64,000 nt of DNA, taken from assembly GCF_030816195.1 (NCBI RefSeq), contig NZ_JAUSXS010000001.1:5727501-5791500 (forward strand), in the 5' to 3' direction. Below, piece by piece: positions 8,269 to 17,691 of this stretch. Both the position numbers and the translations under genes were made by a program. The notes beneath the pieces are model-generated. The model was not told the origin of the DNA and did no database searches. It saw only the letters and a program-made list of their open reading frames with translations. This DNA comes from Pseudomonas sp. W4I3 (GTDB taxonomy: Bacteria > Pseudomonadota > Gammaproteobacteria > Pseudomonadales > Pseudomonadaceae). Each line of letters begins with the position of its first letter. Within the stretch, counting starts at the first letter, position 1.

Positions 8269-8330
8269 AGGCGCTTGCAGCTTGCCAGCCATCCGTTACC
8301 ATCGCCGCAATTCTTCAATCAGAGGCCAAC

Positions 8331-8507
8331 ATGTACATCTATCGATTGGTCCTGCTGCTGGTCGTCGGGATCTACCTGTTTTCCCCCGCCATCATGGATT
8401 GGTGGATCGATGCCACAGGCGCCTGGTACCGCCCTTACCTGCTCTGGCTGATCCTGATCGTCGTGACTTTCATCCTGCAGAGCCAAAAAGATGCCGATGA
8501 GCTTTAG
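8331..8507 (+). CDS. cbrX: Small inner-membrane protein upstream of cbrA
   Basis: A 58-residue protein with two hydrophobic stretches (LVLLLVVGIYLF and LLWLILIVVTFIL) joined by a short WW-containing loop. The start is the ATG at 8331, just after AGAGG at 8321-8325. It overlaps the start of cbrA (ATG 8491 or 8497), which has no strong ribosome site of its own, so cbrA translation is likely coupled to it. As I recall, an equivalent small ORF overlapping cbrA is called cbrX in P. putida; the symbol is given on that basis. Its biochemical function is unknown. Confidence 0.75.
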   Translation: MYIYRLVLLLVVGIYLFSPAIMDWWIDATGAWYRPYLLWLILIVVTFILQSQKDADEL

Positions 8508-11445
8508 CCTCACCCAGATGCTGCTGATCAGCGCCGCCTACCTGGCTGCGCTGTTCGGCGTCGCCTGGATCAGTGAGCGCGGAATGATTCCGCGGGCGAT
8601 CATTCGCCATCCGTTGACCTACACATTGTCCCTGGGCGTATACGCCAGCGCCTGGGCGTTCTACGGAACGGTGGGCCTGGCCTATCAATACGGGTATGGT
8701 TTCCTGTCCAGCTACCTGGGGGTATCCGGTGCATTCCTGCTGGCGCCGGTGTTGCTGTACCCGATTCTGAAAATCACCCGTACCTATCAGTTGTCGTCGC
8801 TGGCGGATTTGTTTGCCTTCCGCTTTCGCAGTACCTGGGCCGGCGCGCTCACCACGATTTTCATGTTGATCGGCGTGCTGCCGCTGCTGGCCCTGCAGAT
8901 TCAGGCAGTGGCCGACTCCATCAGCATTCTCACCCGCGAGCCCGTGCAGCATCGCGTCGCCCTGGCCTTCTGCGCCTTGATCAGCCTGTTCACCATTTTC
9001 TTTGGCTCGCGCCATATCGCCACCCGCGAAAAACATCAGGGCCTGGTATTTGCGATTGCTTTTGAATCGGTCATCAAGCTGATTGCCATCGGCGGCGTCG
9101 GGCTCTACGCGCTCTACGGCGTGTTCGACGGCCCGCAGCAGTTGGAATTGTGGCTGCTGCAAAACCAGACCGCCCTCGCCGCCTTGCACACGCCGCTGCA
9201 GGAAGGCCCCTGGCGTACGCTGCTGCTGGTGTTCTTCGCCTCGGCGATCGTGATGCCGCACATGTACCACATGACCTTCACCGAAAACCTCAACCCACGC
9301 TCCCTGGTCAGCGCCAGCTGGGGCTTGCCACTGTTCCTGCTGTTGATGAGCCTGGCAGTGCCGCTGATTCTCTGGGCCGGACTGAAACTGGGGGCAACGA
9401 CCAACCCTGAGTACTTCACCCTCGGCATCGGCATCGCCGCCAACAGCCCGGCCCTGGCGTTGCTGGCCTATGTCGGCGGGTTGTCGGCGGCCAGTGGCCT
9501 GATCATTGTCACCACGCTGGCACTGTCCGGGATGGCACTTAACCACCTGGTGCTGCCGCTGTACCAACCGCCTGCCGAAGGCAACATCTACCGCTGGCTG
9601 AAATGGACACGCCGCGCGCTGATCGTCGCGATCATCATGGCCGGTTACGCCTTTTATCTGCTGCTGGGTCCCGGCCAGGACCTGGCCAACCTCGGCATCG
9701 TGGCATTTGTCGCCACCCTGCAGTTCCTGCCGGGCGTGTTGTCGGTGCTGTACTGGCCGACCGCCAACCGTCGGGGCTTTATCGCCGGCTTGCTGGCAGG
9801 CGTCCTGGTGTGGCTGGTGACCATGCTGCTACCGCTGGTCGGCAACCTGCAGGGGTTCTACATACCGCTGCTGAACATGATCTACGTGCTGGACGACACC
9901 AGCTGGCACATGGCCGCGATCGCCTCGCTGGCCGCCAACGTCTTGATGTTCACTCTGATCTCGCTGTTCACCAACGCCAGCCCCGAAGAAACCAGCGCCG
10001 CCGAGGCCTGTGCGGTGGATAACGTGCGCCGCCCGCAACGCCGCGAGCTGCATGCGGCCTCGCCCCAGGAATTCGCCACGCAGCTGGCCAAGCCGCTCGG
10101 CGCCAAGGCCGCGCAAAAGGAAGTGGAACAGGCCCTGCGGGATCTGTACCTGCCGTTCGACGAGCGCCGCCCCTATGCCCTGCGCCGCCTGCGTGACCGT
10201 ATCGAAGCCAACTTGTCCGGGTTGATGGGCCCTAGCGTGTCCCAGGACATGGTGGAAACCTTCCTGCCCTACAAGGCCGGCGGCGAAAACTACGTGACCG
10301 AAGACATCCACTTCATCGAAAGCCGGCTGGAGGATTACCACTCGCGCCTCACCGGCCTTGCCGCCGAGCTCGACGCCCTGCGCCGCTACCACCGCCAGAC
10401 CCTGCAGGAACTGCCGATGGGCGTGTGTTCCCTGGCCAAGGACCAGGAAATCCTGATGTGGAACAAGGCCATGGAAGAGCTGACCGGGATAGCCGCGCAA
10501 CGCGTGGTCGGCTCTCGCCTCAATACACTCGGCGAGCCCTGGAAAGAACTGCTGCAAGGCTTTATCAACCTGCCCGACGAGCATTTGCACAAGCAGCACC
10601 TGGCCCTCGACGGCCAGACCCGCTGGCTCAACCTGCACAAGGCCGCGATTGACGAGCCCCTGGCCCCTGGCAACAGCGGCCTGGTGTTACTGGTGGAGGA
10701 CCTGACCGATACCCAGATGCTCGAAGACAAGCTGGTGCACTCCGAGCGCCTGGCCAGCATCGGTCGCCTGGCCGCCGGGGTGGCTCACGAGATCGGCAAC
10801 CCGATCACCGGTATCGCCTGCCTGGCGCAGAACCTGCGCGAAGAGCGCGAGGAAGACGGTGAAATCACCGAGATCAGCGGGCAAATCCTTGAACAGACCA
10901 AGCGCGTGTCACGCATCGTGCAGTCGCTGATGAGCTTCGCCCACTCCGGCGCCCATCAGAATCAGGACGAAGCGGTATGCCTGGCCGAAGTGGCGCAGGA
11001 TGCCATTGGGCTGCTGGCCTTGAACCGGCGCAATTTCGAAGTACAGTTCTTTAACCTGTGCGATCCGGACCATTGGGTCGATGGCGACTCACAACGCCTG
11101 GCGCAGGTGCTGATCAACCTGTTGTCCAACGCCCGTGATGCGTCCCCGCCGCACAGTGCCGTACGCGTCAAGAGCGAGGCTTTCGAGCACACGGTCGACC
11201 TGATCGTGGAAGACGAAGGCAGCGGCATTCCACAGAACATCATGGACCGATTGTTCGAACCTTTCTTCACCACCAAGGACCCAGGTGAAGGTACCGGTCT
11301 GGGCCTTGCACTGGTCTATTCCATCGTTGAAGAGCATTATGGACAAATCACCATCGACAGCCCGGCTGACACCGAAAGCCAACGCGGCACCCGTATTCGG
11401 GTGACCTTGCCGCGTCATGTCGAAGCGACGTCCGCTGTGAACTGA
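8491..11445 (+). CDS. cbrA: CbrA sensor histidine kinase with transporter domain
   Basis: A 984-residue fused protein. Residues 1 to about 500 are a sodium:solute symporter (SSSF) domain with around 13 membrane segments. A linker/PAS region (LPMGVCSLAKDQEI...MWNKAMEELTGI, about 635-665) follows, then the dimerisation domain with phospho-acceptor His766 in LAAGVAHEIGNPI, then a HATPase domain with NLLSNARDASPP, DEGSGIP and GTGLGLAL. It senses the carbon/nitrogen state (histidine transport is reported for the family) and phosphorylates CbrB. Two nearby ATGs (8491, 8497) are possible starts; MSFSLTQ from 8497 matches how homologues begin. It overlaps the preceding small gene, and cbrB follows after 22 bp. 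Confidence 0.95.
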   Translation: MPMSFSLTQMLLISAAYLAALFGVAWISERGMIPRAIIRHPLTYTLSLGVYASAWAFYGTVGLAYQYGYGFLSSYLGVSGAFLLAPVLLYPILKITRTYQLSSLADLFAFRFRSTWAGALTTIFMLIGVLPLLALQIQAVADSISILTREPVQHRVALAFCALISLFTIFFGSRHIATREKHQGLVFAIAFESVIKLIAIGGVGLYALYGVFDGPQQLELWLLQNQTALAALHTPLQEGPWRTLLLVFFASAIVMPHMYHMTFTENLNPRSLVSASWGLPLFLLLMSLAVPLILWAGLKLGATTNPEYFTLGIGIAANSPALALLAYVGGLSAASGLIIVTTLALSGMALNHLVLPLYQPPAEGNIYRWLKWTRRALIVAIIMAGYAFYLLLGPGQDLANLGIVAFVATLQFLPGVLSVLYWPTANRRGFIAGLLAGVLVWLVTMLLPLVGNLQGFYIPLLNMIYVLDDTSWHMAAIASLAANVLMFTLISLFTNASPEETSAAEACAVDNVRRPQRRELHAASPQEFATQLAKPLGAKAAQKEVEQALRDLYLPFDERRPYALRRLRDRIEANLSGLMGPSVSQDMVETFLPYKAGGENYVTEDIHFIESRLEDYHSRLTGLAAELDALRRYHRQTLQELPMGVCSLAKDQEILMWNKAMEELTGIAAQRVVGSRLNTLGEPWKELLQGFINLPDEHLHKQHLALDGQTRWLNLHKAAIDEPLAPGNSGLVLLVEDLTDTQMLEDKLVHSERLASIGRLAAGVAHEIGNPITGIACLAQNLREEREEDGEITEISGQILEQTKRVSRIVQSLMSFAHSGAHQNQDEAVCLAEVAQDAIGLLALNRRNFEVQFFNLCDPDHWVDGDSQRLAQVLINLLSNARDASPPHSAVRVKSEAFEHTVDLIVEDEGSGIPQNIMDRLFEPFFTTKDPGEGTGLGLALVYSIVEEHYGQITIDSPADTESQRGTRIRVTLPRHVEATSAVN

Positions 11446-11467
11446 GACCGTCGAGAGAATTGAATCA

Positions 11468-12898
<1,431 letters not shown>

Positions 12899-12938
12899 GG
12901 GCCCGCACCACAGGTAACACCTGCTAATGTGAAAAAAC

Positions 12939-12964
12939 TGTTACCGCGGATATTACGCGTAACA
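12939..12964 (+). promoter_or_regulatory. CbrB binding site (UAS) for crcZ
   Basis: TGTTAC, 14 bases, GTAACA: an exact match to the reported CbrB consensus. It is centred about 137 bp upstream of the predicted crcZ start. Extra half sites GTAACA (12914-12919) and GGTAAC (in the terminator loop near 12981) flank it. Confidence 0.85.
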
Positions 12965-13004
12965 AAAGCCGGGGCTTACGGTAACGAAGCCCCGGCTTTT
13001 TTTC
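12964..13004 (+). terminator. cbrB terminator
   Basis: AAGCCGGGGCTT and AAGCCCCGGCTT form a 12-bp stem around a nine-base loop, followed by a run of T. It lies between the CbrB site and the crcZ promoter and so insulates crcZ from cbrB read-through. Confidence 0.92.
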
Positions 13005-13062
13005 GCCCGCCAAAACCCGATAATCGCCTCAAACCCCTGATTTTGCTGGGCGATGCAAAAGT

Positions 13063-13078
13063 TGGCACGCACCCTGCT
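13063..13078 (+). promoter_or_regulatory. Sigma-54 promoter of crcZ
   Basis: TGGCAC-GCACC-CTGCT with GG at 13064-13065 and GC at 13076-13077, exactly ten bases apart as sigma-54 requires. The predicted start is near 13089. Confidence 0.9.
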
Positions 13079-13088
13079 ATATGCTTAG

Positions 13089-13453
13089 TACAAAAACAAT
13101 AACAAGCTTTGTACAAGACAATAAAAATAAGACGAATCGACTCACGCATAACAAAAACAACACGGCGGAGGCGCAGCTAACTGATTCTTTTGGAGAGGCG
13201 TTGCATTGGGGCTTGCCCCGCAACCAGGCCGAGAACAACAAAAACTGCCCTAAGGCAGAGCCTGAACTGGTTGGATCGTAGATCAGCAACACAGCGACCA
13301 AAGCAATCCGTTTGCTCTTGACTCCCGATTGGGAGTGTCATGAAGGTGAAGCTTCATGGCGAGGGCGATCAACAAAAACAAGAAGCCCGAAAACCATAAT
13401 AAAAAAAGAGCACGCAACTACTTCTGGGGGAGCTTCGGCTCCCCTTGTAGTTT
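13089..13453 (+). ncRNA. crcZ: CrcZ small RNA (Hfq/Crc antagonist)
   Basis: An RNA of about 365 nt between cbrB and pcnB, the standard crcZ location. It begins about 12 bp after a perfect sigma-54 promoter and ends at a long stem (13416-13453: AACTAC / GTAGTT outside, GGGGAGC / GCTCCCC inside, TTCG loop). It carries about six A-rich CA motifs that bind Hfq/Crc: near 13091-13107, 13114-13130, 13149-13162, 13232-13246, 13370-13384 and 13395-13409. In the known family it sequesters Hfq and Crc, lifting translational repression of catabolic mRNAs when preferred carbon sources run out. Start and end are inferred from motifs, not mapped. Confidence 0.9.
13416..13453 (+). terminator. 3' hairpin of CrcZ
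   Basis: A long stem-loop with a TTCG tetraloop followed by TTTCC. The T-run is short, but the stem is very stable. Confidence 0.7.
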
Positions 13454-13603
13454 CCGATAGATACTCCGGATTCACCTTCAAACGCTTATGGCGCAACGCC
13501 TGCAGCTTGTTCCTACACCATCCCCTGACTAAATGCTAGAATCCCGGCCCATCATGCGGTCATTCTTCGTTATGGCCGAACATTCCTTCAAACAGTGCAT
13601 CCC

Positions 13604-15007
13604 ATGCTGAAGAAGTTGTTCCAGTCATTCCGTTCTCCCTTGCGTCGTACGCAACACATTCGCAGCACGCCTGAAGTGCTTAACAGCAATCAGCATTCAT
13701 TGCAGCGTGCTCAGTTCAGCCGTTACGCAGTGAACATCGTCGAACGTTTGCAGAACGCCGGTTACCAGGCTTACCTGGTGGGCGGGTGCGTACGCGACAT
13801 GCTGCTCAATATCACGCCGAAGGATTTCGACGTCGCCACCAGCGCCACGCCTGAACAGGTGCGTGCCGAATTCCGCAATGCGCGGATCATCGGGCGCCGC
13901 TTCAAGCTGGTGCATATCCATTTCGGGCGCGAAATCATCGAAGTCGCGACGTTCCGCGCCGGCCATCCGCAAAACGATGAAGAGGAGGACACCAATCAGT
14001 CTTCCCGCAACGAGAGCGGACGCATCCTGCGCGACAATGTCTACGGCACGCTGGAAGAAGACGCGCAGCGCCGCGACTTCACCATCAATGCCCTCTATTA
14101 CGATCCGGTCAGCGAGCGCATCCTCGATTACGCCAACGGCGTGCACGATATCCGCAACAACCTGATCCGCCTGATCGGCGATCCGACCCAACGCTACCAG
14201 GAAGACCCGGTGCGCATGCTGCGTGCCGTGCGGTTCGCCGCCAAGCTCAACTTCGGTATCGAAAAGCACACGGCCGCACCGATTCGCGAATTGGCACCGA
14301 TGCTGCGGGAGATCCCGTCGGCGCGTCTGTTTGAAGAAGTGCTCAAGCTGTTCCTGTCGGGCTACGCCGCCGACACCTTTGAAATGCTCGTCGACCTGCA
14401 GTTGTTCGATCCACTGTTCCCGGCCAGCGCCGAGGCTTTGGAGCACAACCCGACGTATACCCACACCCTGATCAGCGAAGCGTTGATCAACACTGACTTG
14501 CGCATCAAGCAGAACAAACCGGTCACCCCGGCGTTCCTGTTTGCCGCCCTGTTGTGGCCGGCGTTGCCTAAACGCGTCCTGCGCCTGCAGGACCGTGGCA
14601 TGCCGCCAATCCCTGCGATGCAGGAAGCCGCCCACGAGTTGATCACCGAACAGTGCCAGCGCATCGCCATTCCGAAGCGCTTCACCCTGCCGATCCGCGA
14701 AATCTGGGACATGCAAGAGCGCCTGCCGCGCCGCAGCGGCAAACGCGCCGACCTGTTGCTGGAGAACCCGCGCTTCCGCGCCGGCTACGACTTCCTGTTG
14801 CTGCGTGAAAGCGCCGGCGAGCAGACCGACGGCCTGGGTGAATGGTGGACCGACTATCAGGATGCCAATGACAGCCAACGCCGCGAGATGATTCGTGAAC
14901 TGGGCAGCAAAGGCGACAGCACCGGTGAAGGGCCGAAAAAGCGTCGCCGCAGCACGAGCAAGCGCAAACGTAGCGCCGCCGAAGGCTCAGGCGCAACGGG
15001 CGAATAA
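13604..15007 (+). CDS. pcnB: Poly(A) polymerase PcnB
   Basis: A 467-residue class II nucleotidyltransferase that adds poly(A) tails to RNA for decay. The catalytic block LVGGCVRDMLLN...DFDVATSA carries the paired Asp residues, followed by RRDFTINALYYD and the neck domain EDPVRMLRAVRFAAKL. The C-terminus is a basic tail rich in KKRRR and KRKR, as in other PcnB proteins. I chose ATG 13604 over the GTG three codons upstream because homologues begin MLKKLF. folK follows two bases after the stop, so they are co-transcribed. Confidence 0.96.
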   Translation: MLKKLFQSFRSPLRRTQHIRSTPEVLNSNQHSLQRAQFSRYAVNIVERLQNAGYQAYLVGGCVRDMLLNITPKDFDVATSATPEQVRAEFRNARIIGRRFKLVHIHFGREIIEVATFRAGHPQNDEEEDTNQSSRNESGRILRDNVYGTLEEDAQRRDFTINALYYDPVSERILDYANGVHDIRNNLIRLIGDPTQRYQEDPVRMLRAVRFAAKLNFGIEKHTAAPIRELAPMLREIPSARLFEEVLKLFLSGYAADTFEMLVDLQLFDPLFPASAEALEHNPTYTHTLISEALINTDLRIKQNKPVTPAFLFAALLWPALPKRVLRLQDRGMPPIPAMQEAAHELITEQCQRIAIPKRFTLPIREIWDMQERLPRRSGKRADLLLENPRFRAGYDFLLLRESAGEQTDGLGEWWTDYQDANDSQRREMIRELGSKGDSTGEGPKKRRRSTSKRKRSAAEGSGATGE

Positions 15008-15009
15008 AC

Positions 15010-15492
15010 GTGGAGCGTATCTACATCGGCATGGGCAGCAACCTGGCTGCCCCGGCGCAGCAACTGCGCAGCGCTATCGAAGCCTTGGCGCGACTGCCCG
15101 GCACTGCCCTTGCCGGTGTCTCCGCCTTCTACCAAAGCGACTCTCTGCTTCCCGGCCAACCGCGTTACACCAACGCGGTGGCGGCCCTGGACAGCACCCT
15201 TGCGCCGCTGGACCTGCTCGATGCGTTGCAAGCCATCGAAAACGACCAGGGCCGCGAGCGCGCTGAACGCTGGGGGCCACGCACCCTCGATCTGGATATT
15301 CTGCTGTTTGGCGATCGCCTGATCGATGAGCCGCGCCTCAAGGTGCCGCACTACCAGATGCACCTGCGGCCGTTCGTCCTTTATCCACTGGCTGAGTTGG
15401 TGCCTGCCGACCTGCAACTGCCAGACGGGCAAAGCCTCAGCGGCTTGCTTGAAGCCTGCCCATTCGTCGGCCTGGAACGCCTACCTCTGTAG
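15010..15492 (+). CDS. folK: HPPK, 2-amino-4-hydroxy-6-hydroxymethyldihydropteridine pyrophosphokinase
   Basis: A 160-residue enzyme that transfers pyrophosphate from ATP to the pterin in folate synthesis, the step before FolP. Signature elements are IGMGSNL near the N-terminus, the central RERAERWGPRTLDLDILLFG (HPPK signature, Mg-binding Asp pair), and VPHYQMHLRPFVLYPL. It starts with GTG just after the pcnB stop, consistent with translational coupling. A REPIN follows immediately. Confidence 0.96.
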   Translation: MERIYIGMGSNLAAPAQQLRSAIEALARLPGTALAGVSAFYQSDSLLPGQPRYTNAVAALDSTLAPLDLLDALQAIENDQGRERAERWGPRTLDLDILLFGDRLIDEPRLKVPHYQMHLRPFVLYPLAELVPADLQLPDGQSLSGLLEACPFVGLERLPL

Positions 15493-15586
15493 GAGCGAGC
15501 TTGCTCGCGAAAGTCGTCAACGATCACGCGCCCAGCCTGATTAAACGCAGTACCTGTGGGTTCTTCGCGAGCAAGCTCGCTCCTAC
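15489..15586. repeat. REPIN (paired REP sequences)
   Basis: Two REP sequences in inverted orientation: GTAGGAGCGAGCTTGCTCGC from 15489 and its inverse ending at 15586, about 23 bp each, with about 50 bp between. Each also has its own internal GCGAGC/GCTCGC hairpin. This is the short mobile repeat typical of the P. fluorescens group, moved in trans by a RAYT transposase that is not in this window. The left REP begins within the folK stop codon. Confidence 0.88.
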
Positions 15587-15814
15587 AATCGCGTCAGTAA
15601 CAGCGGTAACACCGCCATCGTAACAATGCGGTAACACATCCAATTGACTTCCCGTGTCCTCCTCACGACTATAGGCGTCCCGCTGCCGCCAACCCGGCAC
15701 TGAAGGGCGCAATCCAGGCCTTATAAGCACTGCTCTCAAGACAGTGCGCCTGTATAAACGAAGACTCACGCGCGTTACTCGCTGTTTCCAAGCGCCTGAA
15801 CGAGGACCCTTTTC
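15587..15814 (+). promoter_or_regulatory. panB upstream region with GTAACA repeats
   Basis: Four GTAACA copies in the same orientation start at 15597, 15606, 15620 and 15631; two are part of GCGGTAACA. A possible promoter follows, TTGACT at 15644-15649 with TATAGG at 15670-15675, but the 20-bp spacing is long. A leader of about 140 nt leads to panB. Confidence 0.4.
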
Positions 15815-16615
15815 ATGCCAGACATTACCCTGACCACCTTGCAGAGCCTCAAGCTCAAAGGTGAAAAAATCACCATGCTGACCTGCTACGACGCTACCTT
15901 CGCCCACGCCAGTTGCCAGGCCGGAGTCGAGGTGTTGCTGGTGGGCGACTCCCTGGGCATGGTTCTTCAAGGGAATGACAGCACGCTACCCGTTACCACC
16001 GATGAGCTCGCGTACCACACCGCCAGCGTCAAGCGTGGCAACGACGGTGCATTTATCATCGCCGACCTGCCGTTCATGGGTTACGCGACGCTCGAACAGA
16101 CCTTCCAGAACGCCGGCAAACTGATGCAGGCGGGCGCGCACATGATCAAGGTCGAAGGTGCCGTCTGGCTCGCCGAGTCGATCCGACTGCTGGCTGAGCG
16201 CGGCGTACCGGTCTGCGCGCACATGGGCCTGACGCCGCAGTCGGTCAACCTGCTGGGCGGCTATAAAGTGCAGGGCCGCAATGAAGCCCAGGCACGCCAG
16301 ATGCGCGCCGATGCCATCGCCCTGGAGCAAGCCGGTGCCGCGATGATCCTGCTGGAGTGCGTCCCCAGTGAACTGGCCGCCGAAATCACCCAGGCCGTCA
16401 AGGTACCGGTGATCGGCATCGGCGCCGGCTCGGCCACCGATGGCCAGGTGCTGGTGCTGCACGACATGCTCGGCCTGTCGATCAGCGGCCACGTGCCCAA
16501 GTTCGTGAAAAACTTCATGGCCGGCCAGACCAGCATTCACGCCGCGCTGAGCGCTTACGTCAGCGAAGTCAAAGCCGTGACCTTCCCCGGCACCGAACAT
16601 GGATTCTCTGCATGA
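15815..16615 (+). CDS. panB: 3-methyl-2-oxobutanoate hydroxymethyltransferase
   Basis: A 266-residue TIM-barrel enzyme making ketopantoate from 2-ketoisovalerate and methylene-tetrahydrofolate, the first committed step of pantothenate and CoA synthesis. Visible motifs are MLTCYDATFA, LLVGDSLGMVLQGND, IKVEGA, AHMGLTPQ, and the catalytic-Glu strand AMILLECVP followed by VIGIGAG. The length is normal for the family. The stop overlaps the panC start by four bases (ATGA), so the pair forms a coupled operon. Confidence 0.97.
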   Translation: MPDITLTTLQSLKLKGEKITMLTCYDATFAHASCQAGVEVLLVGDSLGMVLQGNDSTLPVTTDELAYHTASVKRGNDGAFIIADLPFMGYATLEQTFQNAGKLMQAGAHMIKVEGAVWLAESIRLLAERGVPVCAHMGLTPQSVNLLGGYKVQGRNEAQARQMRADAIALEQAGAAMILLECVPSELAAEITQAVKVPVIGIGAGSATDGQVLVLHDMLGLSISGHVPKFVKNFMAGQTSIHAALSAYVSEVKAVTFPGTEHGFSA

Positions 16616-17463
16616 ACACCGTTAAAACCCTACGCGAGCTGCGTTCCGCCGTGACCCATGCGCGCAATGCCGGCAAGCGCATCGGCTTCGTGCCGACCAT
16701 GGGCAACCTGCACAACGGCCACGCCACCTTGGTGAGCAAAGCGGCGCAGCAATCGGATTTCGTGGTGACGAGCATTTTCGTCAACCCGCTGCAATTCGGC
16801 GCCGGCGAAGACCTGGACAAATACCCGCGCACTCTCGCCGCCGACCAAGAAATGCTGCTGCAAGCCGGTTGTAACCTGCTGTTCGCGCCAACGGTCGAAG
16901 AGATGTATCCCGACGGCATGACCGGACAAACCCGCGTCAGCGTGCCCCAGCTCTCCGAAGGCCTGTGTGGGGCCAGCCGTCCAGGGCATTTCGAAGGCGT
17001 TGCCACGGTGGTCAGCAAGCTGTTCAACATGGTGCAGCCGGATATGGCCGTCTTTGGCCAGAAGGACTATCAGCAATTGGCGGTGATTCGCGCCATGGTG
17101 CATGACCTGAACATGCCCATCCAGATCATCGGCGAGCCGACCGTACGCGCAGCCGATGGCCTGGCGCTGTCATCGCGCAACGGTTACCTCAGCGAAGAGC
17201 AACGGGCGATTGCACCGGTGCTGTACCGCAGCCTCAGCCAGATCGCGGCCGCCATCAAAAGCGGTGAGTCTGATTTCGCCAGGCTGCGCGCCGAGCACAT
17301 CCAGCAGATCGAAGCCGCTGGCTTGCGCATGGATTACCTGGAAGTGCGCCAAGGCGTGCACCTTCGCCCAGCCACGCCAGAAGATCGGGACATTGTGATC
17401 CTGGTCGCCGCCTATCTGGGCGCGACTCGCTTGATCGACAATCTGCATTTGAACCTCGACTGA
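16612..17463 (+). CDS. panC: Pantothenate synthetase
   Basis: A 283-residue enzyme that joins pantoate and beta-alanine using ATP. HIGH-superfamily motifs are present: FVPTMGNLHNGHATLV (with HNGH), then FVNPLQFGAGEDLDKYPR, VFGQKDYQQL and the KMSKS-like LALSSRNGYLS. It is translationally coupled to panB. panD, often next in pseudomonads, is not present between panC and pgi; instead there are 228 non-coding bases. Pantothenate synthesis therefore needs a panD elsewhere. Confidence 0.97.
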   Translation: MNTVKTLRELRSAVTHARNAGKRIGFVPTMGNLHNGHATLVSKAAQQSDFVVTSIFVNPLQFGAGEDLDKYPRTLAADQEMLLQAGCNLLFAPTVEEMYPDGMTGQTRVSVPQLSEGLCGASRPGHFEGVATVVSKLFNMVQPDMAVFGQKDYQQLAVIRAMVHDLNMPIQIIGEPTVRAADGLALSSRNGYLSEEQRAIAPVLYRSLSQIAAAIKSGESDFARLRAEHIQQIEAAGLRMDYLEVRQGVHLRPATPEDRDIVILVAAYLGATRLIDNLHLNLD

Positions 17464-17497
17464 CCCCTCTCGACACCCCGCGCCGATTGCCCTGATC

Positions 17498-17529
17498 GCT
17501 GTGCCGGTATAAAAAAGTACCGGCCACAG
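17498..17529. terminator. Hairpin after panBC
   Basis: CTGTG-CCGGTA pairs with TACCGG-CACAG around a TAAAAAAG loop with one bulged base. There is no T-run after it, so terminator strength is doubtful. Confidence 0.4.
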
Positions 17530-17691
17530 CGCAGACAAAGCCAAGACATATCGACACGCTAGGTTTAATGTAATCGCCCTGCGCGTATGGTTAGCGCTAT
17601 CTGGAACTCGTGGCCAGTGAAAAGACTGGATGTTCCGGATTTTGAAGTGTCCTAAAAGGCAGTCCCCGTAATAAAAAGGAAACCCGCAGCG

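Noticed and set aside
13312..13539. A 75-codon frame within crcZ
   Set aside because: It lies within the CrcZ RNA, has no ribosome site, and its codons coincide with the Hfq motifs.
15704..15735. A second sigma-54-like element (CGGCAC...GCGC) upstream of panB
   Set aside because: The GG and GC are eleven bases apart, not ten, and the -24 element is poor.
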